5,054 bases of DNA from DASUGM01 sp036274055 (GTDB taxonomy: Bacteria > Acidobacteriota > Vicinamibacteria > Vicinamibacterales > SCN-69-37). The DNA lies in contig DASUGM010000347.1 of the NCBI GenBank assembly GCA_036274055.1, positions 1 to 5,054 of the forward strand, in the 5' to 3' direction. A model generated the notes under the pieces. That model had not been told where the DNA came from, did no database searches, and saw only the letters and a list, made by a program, of their open reading frames with translations. This document shows positions 1 through 5,054 of this stretch, piece by piece. The first letter of the stretch is position 1. Each line of letters opens with the position of its first letter. The translations under genes and the position numbers were made by a program.

Positions 1-49
1 AGCACCCCCGCCCCTCTCCGGGCAAATTCGACCCGACGGCTTTTTCGCG

Positions 50-1243
50 TTATTTCCCGGGCGCTCTCGGCCTCACCGCGTTGGACAGCGCCAGCCGGAT
101 CTCTTTCGTCACGTAACTGATTTGCAGGTTGTACCCGTTCGGCGTCTCGGTGTGGTAGCTCTTGAACGCCGCGGTGTGAATGTCGTCGGGAACATACGTG
201 CCATCCGGGCCGAGATGCCGGCTCGACGTGTCGATCTGCGCGCGCAGGCCACGTTTTTCGAGTTCCGCTTTGACGCCGTCGGTGTCCCACGGCGCGATGC
301 CGAATGAAATGTGATCGATGCGCGCGCTGCGCGGCGCCGGCGCCGCCGCCGGCGTCGTGTCACCGGCGCCGCCGCGCCGGCCGCCGCGGCCGAAGTTCGG
401 ATCGAGCGGATTCCCGCCGCGCAGGATGGCGTTGCCGACGTCGCCCATCAACAGCTCGTTCTGGCTGCCTTCGTCGTACGTCGGCTTCCAGCCCAGCAGA
501 TTGATATAGAACGATGCACTTTCTTTGTAGTTGGTGACGTTGAATGAAAAGTGATCGAGCCACACCGTTTTCCAGCCGGTGGATTCGAAGGGCGCCGGCG
601 CGGAGGGCGTGGCGCTGGCTTTCGCGGCCTTGCGCGCTTTGACCAGGCCGTTGCCGTTGGCGATCTGCAGATCCCAGCCGTCGGGATCTTTGACGTGGAA
701 ACTCTCGAAGCCCTTGCCGTCGTTGTCGGCGATCGGCGACAAACCGCGCTTGCGCAACTCGGCCTCGACCGTTGCCGCGTTCCACGGCTCGATCACGAAA
801 CAGAATGACGTCACGACGGCGCGCGCCGGGCCACCGCGGCCGCCGCGACCACCACGTCCCGCCGCCGGCGCATCCGCGGCCGGCGCGGGCACCGGGGTGG
901 GCGCGGGCGGCGCCTGCTTGAAGATCGCGGATCCCCAGTCGGCGATGTCGAGCACGGCCTGCTTGCCGTCGTCGCTCCGCAGCGTCCAGCCCATCAACGC
1001 CACATAGAACGCCGCTTCCTTCTGATAATCCGCGACCTCGAACGTGACGTGATCGAAGGCGACCGTCTTCCATCCCGTCGGCGCGAAGACCGCCGGAATC
1101 TCGCTGGTGTTGCAGTTCGGCGCGCCCAACGTCAGCATGCATCGGCCCTGCGCCGAAACTGCCGGTTGCGCGAGAACCGCGGCGGTGACCGCCGCGCCGA
1201 TAACCGTCACGTTCCGGAGCTGCCGCGAGACTGTCAGGGTCAT
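50..1243 (-). CDS. Exported twin-domain VOC (glyoxalase-fold) protein
   Basis: 397 aa. The start at 1243 was chosen because a GAGGA ribosome-binding site lies 6 nt upstream and the product then opens with a signal peptide (R7/R10, hydrophobic residues about 12-25, probable cleavage after AVSA at 31). The reading frame is open further upstream to 1414, but that extension is Arg-rich, crosses the divergent spacer and hides the signal. Two VOC domains follow, at residues 56-198 and 222-378, both opening with TGWKTV and sharing a DH-x-[ST]F-x-V strand and an [AS]xFYxxLxGW helix. Each is split between its two beta-alpha-beta modules by a low-complexity loop (111-141 Pro/Ala then GRGGRGGRGG; 285-307). 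The family includes glyoxalases, dioxygenases and resistance proteins. Here several usual metal-ligand positions differ: H65, H231 and H311 remain, but S146 replaces one His and Q193/Q374 replace the late Glu. Substrate and catalysis are unknown; a binding role is possible. Cys35 and Cys44 could form a disulfide after export. Confidence 0.88.
   Translation of the reverse strand: MTLTVSRQLRNVTVIGAAVTAAVLAQPAVSAQGRCMLTLGAPNCNTSEIPAVFAPTGWKTVAFDHVTFEVADYQKEAAFYVALMGWTLRSDDGKQAVLDIADWGSAIFKQAPPAPTPVPAPAADAPAAGRGGRGGRGGPARAVVTSFCFVIEPWNAATVEAELRKRGLSPIADNDGKGFESFHVKDPDGWDLQIANGNGLVKARKAAKASATPSAPAPFESTGWKTVWLDHFSFNVTNYKESASFYINLLGWKPTYDEGSQNELLMGDVGNAILRGGNPLDPNFGRGGRRGGAGDTTPAAAPAPRSARIDHISFGIAPWDTDGVKAELEKRGLRAQIDTSSRHLGPDGTYVPDDIHTAAFKSYHTETPNGYNLQISYVTKEIRLALSNAVRPRAPGK
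110..1078 (-). repeat. Internal tandem duplication of the VOC domain
   Basis: The two halves of the VOC gene are diverged copies. Unit 1 is encoded at about 650-1078 and unit 2 at about 110-580. They align over TGWKTV, the first His strand, the FY..L.GW helix, the [IF][EA]PW[ND] strand, the AEL[RE]KRGL helix and the final [DT]P[DN]G-x-x-LQI strand, with a period of 166 residues. DNA identity is not high, so the duplication is old. Each copy carries its own Gly/Arg- and Pro/Ala-rich insertion (821-913 and 323-391) at the same structural place. Confidence 0.8.
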
Positions 1244-1405
1244 GGTCGGTCCTCGTTGAGGGAGGTTGAGTGAGCATGAGTCTACCCCCCGCCGATGCGG
1301 CACGCCATCGCTCTCGCGCAGAATTCCGTCACCGGAACTCTTCGCTCTTGTCGATCGTCTACAAGTACGCCAGACTCTGATAGACGTTCTACAGGAGCCC
1401 CGGTT
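1244..1405. promoter_or_regulatory. Divergent intergenic region between the VOC and rhodanese genes
   Basis: This 162-bp spacer must carry the 5' signals of both divergent genes, unless they are read from further away. Each gene has a good ribosome-binding site at its edge: GAGGA at 1250-1254 (minus) and AGGAG at 1393-1397 (plus). A tandem 10-bp repeat lies at 1255-1274. An inverted pair CGTCTA (1356-1361) and TAGACG (1381-1386) flanks 19 nt just before the rhodanese ribosome-binding site, and TCTAC occurs three times (1281, 1358, 1388). I found no convincing -35/-10 pair for either direction, so promoter positions are not assigned. Calling this regulatory is an inference from the layout. Confidence 0.4.
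1255..1274. repeat. Tandem 10-bp direct repeat next to the VOC ribosome-binding site
   Basis: GTTGAGGGAG is followed immediately by GTTGAGTGAG, with one mismatch in ten. The block abuts the GAGGA ribosome-binding site of the minus-strand VOC gene and so lies in its 5' leader. Ten bp is about one helical turn, which would suit a protein binding two sites on the same DNA face, but two short copies can also arise by slippage. Confidence 0.45.
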
Positions 1406-2335
1406 ATGCGCCATGCCGCCGTCCTATTCCGAACGCTTGTCCCTGCGATTCTCCTCGGCGCTTCCGTCGTCGCCGCCAGTCCACGCGATGCCCTCGTCGT
1501 CAGCAACGCGTGGCTGGCCGCGCATCTTGCCGATCCGGATCTCGTCATCCTTCACGTCGGCCATGCGACGGCGAAAGCGGATTTCGAAAAGGCCCATATC
1601 CCCGGAGCGCAGCTCATCGAGGTCGGCACGCTGGCCAAGCGGATGGATCACAGCGCGATGAAACCGGGCGACCTGACGCTCGAGATGCCGGCGCCGGAAG
1701 AGCTGCGCAAGCAATTGACTGCCCTCGGCATCTCCGACCGTTCGCGCATCGTCGTCTACTACGCCGACGACCTTTTCACGCACGCGACCCGCGTCGTCCA
1801 GACGCTCAACTACGCCGGACTCGGCGCCCAGTCGATGTTGCTGGAAAACAGCCTGCGCAAGTGGGTGAGCGAGGGACGGCCGACGGCTGTCACCAGCGCA
1901 CCTCCGAAACCCGGTTCGCTTTCGCCGCTGAAAATCCAGCCGGTCATCGTCGACGCGGCGTTCGTGCGCGCGCAACTCCGCACGCCCGGCTACGTCATCG
2001 TCGATGCGCGCGATGGCGTGTTCTACGACGGCACTCGCGCGGGCAGCGGCAAGAACGGACACATTGCCGGTGCCGTCAGCCTCCCTTATTCGACGCTCGC
2101 CGACGACGAGTCCACGCTGAAGCCGGCCGATCAGCTGGCGGCGATCTTCGCGAAAGCGGGCATCAAGGCCGGCGACAAGCTGATCGCCTACTGCCACATC
2201 GGGCAGCAAGCCACCGGGGTCGTCTTCGCCGCGCGGACGCTCGGCTTCGACGTGGTCCTCTACGACGGATCGATGGAGGACTGGTCGCGGCAGAAGGACG
2301 CGCCAATCGAGGTCGTGAAAAAGGGCGGCAACTAA
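1406..2335 (+). CDS. Exported two-domain rhodanese (sulfurtransferase)
   Basis: 309 aa, close to the usual length of tandem-domain sulfurtransferases (SseA/TST type) plus a signal peptide. The start at 1406 has AGGAG 8 nt upstream and gives a clear signal peptide (R2/R9, hydrophobic 10-23, likely cleavage after VAA at 24). An in-frame ATG at 1295 lacks a ribosome-binding site and would bury the signal. The N-terminal rhodanese domain (about 30-160) carries the structural motifs HIPGAQ (64-69) and VVYY (116-119), but Asp/Ala stand where the catalytic Cys would be, as usual for the inactive half. The C-terminal domain (about 178-303) has VIVDAR (197-202), GHIAGAV (218-224) and the active-site loop CHIGQQA with Cys263 as predicted persulfide carrier. 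Known family reaction: transfer of sulfane sulfur from thiosulfate or 3-mercaptopyruvate to cyanide or a thiol. The true donor and acceptor cannot be read from the sequence. Export suggests a periplasmic role. doxX follows after 165 bp. Confidence 0.93.
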   Translation: MRHAAVLFRTLVPAILLGASVVAASPRDALVVSNAWLAAHLADPDLVILHVGHATAKADFEKAHIPGAQLIEVGTLAKRMDHSAMKPGDLTLEMPAPEELRKQLTALGISDRSRIVVYYADDLFTHATRVVQTLNYAGLGAQSMLLENSLRKWVSEGRPTAVTSAPPKPGSLSPLKIQPVIVDAAFVRAQLRTPGYVIVDARDGVFYDGTRAGSGKNGHIAGAVSLPYSTLADDESTLKPADQLAAIFAKAGIKAGDKLIAYCHIGQQATGVVFAARTLGFDVVLYDGSMEDWSRQKDAPIEVVKKGGN

Positions 2336-2500
2336 CTCGCCGGGCCAAGGATCGGGTGCGCGGGCGGCCGACGTCGTCCGAGCGGCTCAAGGTCGCGCGC
2401 TCGCGACACACTATACGGCCCACCGCGCCAGATCGCGCCGCCATCGGACCTCGCCGAGCTGGTACACCTGTTGCCCTCTATCTATGGCGCAGGAGGTTCC
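2336..2500 (+). other. Intergenic region, rhodanese to doxX
   Basis: A 165-bp non-coding spacer. It holds a perfect 6-bp hairpin, GTCGCG-CGCT-CGCGAC (2392-2407), 57 nt after the rhodanese stop, but no T-run follows, so it is at best a weak or factor-dependent termination site. AGGAGG at 2491-2496 is the doxX ribosome-binding site. A TATACG box at 2412-2417 could be a -10 element but has no recognisable -35 partner. Whether doxX is co-transcribed with the rhodanese gene is therefore open. Confidence 0.35.
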
Positions 2501-2947
2501 ATGTCTGCACGATGGACGTCATCTCTCTTGAGCCTGCTTCGTGTCGTCGTCGGTTTCCTCTTTGTCGTTCACGGCACGCAGAAGCTGTTCAGTCTCCCGG
2601 CGCCGGCGCCGGGCGGGCCGTTTGACGTGACGACGATGTTCGGCGCCGCCGGCGTGATCGAAATGATCGGCGGCACATTGATCATCGCCGGACTGTTCAC
2701 TCGGGCCGTGGCATTCGTGCTCGCCGGCGAAATGGCCGTGGCCTATTTCCAGGTGCATGCGCCGAACAGCTTCTGGCCGATCCTGAACGGCGGCGAGCTC
2801 GCCGTGCTGTACTGCTTCACGTTCCTGTTCATGGCCGCGGCAGGCGGCGGGCGGTGGAGCCTGGATGCCCTCATCGGCCGGAGCCGCGCGTCGCGATCGA
2901 CGACGGTCGTGGCCGAGCCGCAGCCAACCGACCGCAGGGCCGCATAG
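2501..2947 (+). CDS. DoxX family integral membrane protein
   Basis: 148 aa, typical for DoxX. The start at 2501 has a perfect AGGAGG four bases upstream; a TTG ten codons earlier would place that site inside the gene. Four transmembrane helices are apparent at about residues 8-25, 46-65, 68-86 and 98-115, followed by a polar Arg-rich tail (127-148) likely in the cytoplasm. Family hallmarks visible are LR-x3-G-x-LF-x2-HG-x-QKLF (13-30), GxIEMIGG (51-58), GEMAVAYF (76-83) and the NGGELAVLY stretch (96-104). Known family members include the DoxD subunit of archaeal thiosulfate:quinone oxidoreductase and mycobacterial DoxX, which assembles with SodA and the rhodanese SseA. The neighbouring exported rhodanese fits a thiol or sulfur redox role, but many DoxX proteins have no proven activity. 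The stop lies 3 bp from the stop of the convergent regulator gene. Confidence 0.92.
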   Translation: MSARWTSSLLSLLRVVVGFLFVVHGTQKLFSLPAPAPGGPFDVTTMFGAAGVIEMIGGTLIIAGLFTRAVAFVLAGEMAVAYFQVHAPNSFWPILNGGELAVLYCFTFLFMAAAGGGRWSLDALIGRSRASRSTTVVAEPQPTDRRAA

Positions 2948-2950
2948 CGC

Positions 2951-3730
2951 CTACGGCAGCGTCCGCAGCCGCTCTTCGAGCTCGGCGCGGCAGCCGCGCG
3001 CGACCGAAACTTCGGCGCCCGACGAGAGTCGCGCCGTCAAGCCGCCGCCGGCCGTAATCGTCAGCTCGCGAACATGACGGATGTTGATCCCGGCTGATCG
3101 ATGCACGCGGACGAACTGCGCCGGGTCCAGCGTGCGAAGGAACTGCTTCAGCGTGCCGCGGCGCAGGATGCGCTCGCCGGCCAGATGGACGAGCACGCAG
3201 TAGTCCTGCGCCTCGATCCACTGGATCTCTCGCACCGCGACGAAGCGGATGCGCTCGCGTTCTTCGACGCGGATGCGTGAGGGGTAGGCCGGCTGCGCCG
3301 CCACCCACGCGCCGACGCGCTGCCGGAACGCGCCCAGCTGCCGCCGGCCGACCAGCGCGCGGGCCCGGCCGATCGCCTCGCGCAGCCGATCTTCGCGGTA
3401 CGGCTTCACCAGGTAGTCGAGCGCATGCAGATCGAACGCGCGAATCGCATGCTCGTCGTGGGCGGTGACGAAAATCACCAGCGGCAGCGCCCCCGGATCG
3501 ATGCCGGCAACGACGTCGAGCCCGCTTTTCTGCGGCATCTGGATATCGAGGATCAGCACGTCGACGTCGGCGGTGCGGAGCAGCCGTTCCGTCTCCTCGC
3601 CGTCCGCGGCCTCGCCGGCGATGACGACATCGGGCTCGGCGGCCAGCAGCGTCCGCAGCCCGCGTCGCGCCACCGGCTCGTCGTCGGCAATCAGCACCCG
3701 CACGTGATCATGATCTCCGGAACGGGACAT
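2951..3730 (-). CDS. LytTR-family response regulator
   Basis: 259 aa. The N-terminal receiver domain (about 10-125) has the acidic cluster DDE (16-18), predicted phospho-acceptor Asp62 in LILDIQMP, Thr89 in FVTA and Lys109 in DYLVKPY. After a linker (about 126-150) comes a LytTR DNA-binding domain (about 151-257) with the typical WIEAQDYCVLVH, FVRVHRSAGIN and final VSVARG stretches. It should be phosphorylated by the kinase encoded just upstream and bind DNA as a dimer at LytTR-type direct repeats; its targets are not identifiable here. The ATG at 3730 overlaps the kinase gene by 23 bp and has no clear ribosome-binding site. A GTG at 3703, 4 nt past the kinase stop with GGAG 11 nt upstream, would begin exactly at the usual MRVLIADDEP and is a strong alternative. 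The family call is very secure; the start is not. Confidence 0.94.
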   Translation of the reverse strand: MSRSGDHDHVRVLIADDEPVARRGLRTLLAAEPDVVIAGEAADGEETERLLRTADVDVLILDIQMPQKSGLDVVAGIDPGALPLVIFVTAHDEHAIRAFDLHALDYLVKPYREDRLREAIGRARALVGRRQLGAFRQRVGAWVAAQPAYPSRIRVEERERIRFVAVREIQWIEAQDYCVLVHLAGERILRRGTLKQFLRTLDPAQFVRVHRSAGINIRHVRELTITAGGGLTARLSSGAEVSVARGCRAELEERLRTLP

Positions 3731-4757
3731 CGATCGCGATCAGCAGACCGCCGGCATCGTTCTTGAGTTGGAAGGTGTGATCGGCGCCGTAGAGATACTT
3801 GAGACGCTCGGCAGTGTTGGTCAAGCCGACGCCGGCGGTGCCGGCCGCCTTCGCGGGGTCGAGGCCGGGTCCGGCGTCGCGGACGTCAATCTGCAGGCGG
3901 CTGCCGTCGACGCGGACCTTCAGCCACACCCGGCAGCGGCCATCGGCGACGGAGACGCCGTGGCGCATCGCGTTTTCGAGCAGCGGCTGCAGCAGCAGGC
4001 TCGGCACCAGACCGTCGAGGGCCCGCGGCTCGAAGCTGACTTCCGCCTGCAGTCGATCGCCGAACCGTGCCCGTTCGATCTCGAGATAGCGCTCGACCAT
4101 GCGCACTTCGTCGCGCAGCGGGATCAACTGCGCGCGTTCGCGCAGCACATCGCGCAGCAGATCGCTCAGCGCCAGCAGCATCGTCAACGCCGGATCGATT
4201 TCGCGGCTGCGCAGCCGGACGACGATGTGATTGAGCGTGTTGAAGAGAAAGTGCGGGTTGAGCTGCTGGCGAAGTGCGTCGAGCCTCGCCTCGGCGACCT
4301 CGGCGCGCAGCCGCTCGGCGACCTCGGTCTGCCGGCGGCGCGACTCGGCAATCGTGAATCCCGCCGCGATCGCGGTGTAGAGCAGCGAATCCGGAACAAT
4401 CTGCTCGCGTGCCATCAGCCAGAAGTACGGGGCTTCGTCCGGGTAATTGTGCGCGGTCACGCCCGCCACGATGATGCCGTGGACCGCAGCGAAGCCGACC
4501 AGAATCGGGAGGTGGCCCGCGATCGATCGGAGACGCTCGGCCCGCGTCTGCGGCCGCGAGCGCCGGACCTTCCGATCGATCAGCGGCGCGATGAAGACCC
4601 ACGGGTACCACATCGCCGCACCCATGGCGAGCGTTTGCGCGACCGGTTCGGGCGGACGTCCCGACTCACGCGGGCTGCGCGAGGACAGCGTCATCAGCGC
4701 TACGGGCACCGAAGCGATCAGGACGCTGATGGCAATGTAGCGAAGACGCGGTCGCAC
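3708..4757 (-). CDS. LytS/YehU-type sensor histidine kinase
   Basis: 349 aa. Four predicted transmembrane helices (about 6-24, 40-60, 81-101, 121-137) make a compact membrane sensor with only short loops and no recognisable extracellular ligand domain. A charged helix, probably coiled coil (138-165), leads to the His_kinase domain, whose phospho-accepting His169 sits in QQLNPHFLFNTLNH. The ATPase domain (about 250-345) has the N box LLQPLLENAMRHG (Asn262), G1 box DAGPGL (294-299) and G2 box GVGLTNTAERL (309-319). It should autophosphorylate on His169 and pass phosphate to Asp62 of the overlapping LytTR regulator. The signal is unknown. The start is a GTG at 4757 with no obvious Shine-Dalgarno sequence, 11 nt after the stop of the preceding gene, and an in-frame TAG lies three codons upstream. 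Translational coupling could explain this start. Later GTG codons would remove the first helix. Confidence 0.93.
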   Translation of the reverse strand: MRPRLRYIAISVLIASVPVALMTLSSRSPRESGRPPEPVAQTLAMGAAMWYPWVFIAPLIDRKVRRSRPQTRAERLRSIAGHLPILVGFAAVHGIIVAGVTAHNYPDEAPYFWLMAREQIVPDSLLYTAIAAGFTIAESRRRQTEVAERLRAEVAEARLDALRQQLNPHFLFNTLNHIVVRLRSREIDPALTMLLALSDLLRDVLRERAQLIPLRDEVRMVERYLEIERARFGDRLQAEVSFEPRALDGLVPSLLLQPLLENAMRHGVSVADGRCRVWLKVRVDGSRLQIDVRDAGPGLDPAKAAGTAGVGLTNTAERLKYLYGADHTFQLKNDAGGLLIAIDVPFRRS

Positions 4758-4768
4758 GCGAAGCTACA

Positions 4769-5054
4769 TTACTTGGTCGGCGCCTTTTTGAAGTAGACCT
4801 TCGCCGGCCCGCGGCCGCCGCCGTCACCCTCCTGGACCAGCCAGGCGCCCTCACGCGAGAACGTCACCGACGACGACCCGCGGCTCGACATGATCGTCGC
4901 CACCAGCTTGTCGCCTTCCACTCGGCTTTGCCCTTGTTGCCGTGATCGATCTCGGTTTCGCTGCCGTCGGTCTTCAGCACGATCGTCTCGACCCGCTCGC
5001 CTGCGCCCATCGTCACCTTGAACTCCGTCGCGGTGAGCACGATGGTCATCGCCG
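4769..5054 (-). pseudogene. Partial, apparently frameshifted small beta-rich protein of unknown function
   Basis: The gene runs off the right edge, so its start is not seen; the frame is open to 5054 and the ATG at 5049 is probably internal. The upstream frame gives MTIVLTATEFKV, then ETIVLKTDGSETEIDHG and KAEWK (to 4915). It then shifts and ends in Arg-rich nonsense at a stop at 4864. The frame one base away continues sensibly as DKLVATIMSS (from 4912), VTFSREGAWLVQEGDGG and VYFKKAPTK, with a stop at 4769. Joining them across GG at 4914-4915 with one added base restores about 93 residues: alternating beta strands with a DGSE turn and an xWxGDKLV motif. From memory this resembles small uncharacterised, probably exported proteins of Acidobacteriota. 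No function is assigned. It lies 11 nt before the kinase gene and is probably co-transcribed with it. A true mutation and a sequencing or assembly error cannot be told apart here. Confidence 0.7.

Noticed and set aside
1..49. Possible terminator after the VOC gene
   Set aside because: A CCGGG/CCCGG pair lies far apart and the GGG/CCC pairing around AAATTCG has mismatches. No convincing stem with a T-run is seen.
821..913. GC-rich triplet-like tract as a CRISPR or DNA repeat array
   Set aside because: It encodes the Pro/Ala and GRGG loop of the VOC protein in frame; there are no regular spacers or conserved repeat units.
360..1277. Long minus-strand open frame inside the VOC gene
   Set aside because: It is an Arg/Gly-rich shadow of the VOC gene in high-GC DNA, with no recognisable domain.
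1295..1405. Longer rhodanese start at 1295, also encoding MRHA like the start at 1406
   Set aside because: There is no ribosome-binding site before 1295 and the signal peptide begins at 1406. The shared MRHA (10 of 12 bases alike) looks like coincidence rather than a duplicated start region.
1244..1414. N-terminal extension of the VOC frame to an ATG at 1414
   Set aside because: It is Arg/Ser-rich, overlaps the rhodanese start and its ribosome-binding site, and would bury a clear signal peptide that has its own ribosome-binding site at 1250-1254.
1424..2209. Minus-strand frame opposite the rhodanese
   Set aside because: It is a complementary-strand shadow of a gene with intact catalytic motifs.
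2392..2407. Hairpin GTCGCG-CGCT-CGCGAC as an intrinsic terminator
   Set aside because: The stem is perfect but only 6 bp, and no T-run follows. It is mentioned only in the intergenic entry.
1510..2625. Long plus-strand frame across the rhodanese and into doxX
   Set aside because: It is an Arg-rich out-of-frame translation of two well-supported genes.
3768..4796. Long plus-strand open frame (342 codons) opposite the kinase gene
   Set aside because: It is antisense to a clear histidine kinase. Its composition is that of a complementary-strand shadow and it shows no domain of its own.

Overview
The window is high-GC bacterial DNA with five complete protein genes and one gene cut by the right edge. 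Several features suggest an uncultured or environmental Acidobacteriota, perhaps the Vicinamibacteria group: exported proteins with Gly/Arg-rich and Pro/Ala-rich loops, a CHIGQQA-type exported rhodanese, a LytS-type kinase with a LytTR regulator, and a small beta-rich protein with a DGSE motif. This is an inference from protein style; there is no rRNA or marker gene to confirm it.

Left half: two genes diverge from a 162-bp spacer (1244-1405). On the minus strand (50-1243) is an exported protein made of two tandem vicinal-oxygen-chelate (VOC, glyoxalase-fold) domains, each interrupted by a low-complexity loop. On the plus strand (1406-2335) is an exported two-domain rhodanese, followed after 165 bp by a four-helix DoxX-family membrane protein (2501-2947). 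An exported sulfurtransferase beside DoxX recalls the mycobacterial DoxX-SseA pairing in thiol and oxidative-stress defence. Part of this module may therefore handle sulfur, thiol or reactive-carbonyl chemistry in the cell envelope.

Right half: a minus-strand cluster converges on doxX with only 3 bp between the stop codons. In transcription order it holds a small uncharacterised protein (5' end outside the window, with an apparent 1-nt frameshift), a four-helix LytS/YehU-type sensor histidine kinase (3708-4757), and a LytTR-type response regulator (2951-3730). The 11-bp gap and the 23-bp overlap suggest co-transcription.

I saw no tRNA, rRNA, CRISPR array, insertion sequence, integrase or phage gene. 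The window looks like an ordinary chromosomal region. The points of most interest are the architecture of the twin-VOC protein, the rhodanese-DoxX neighbourhood and the frameshift near 4914.
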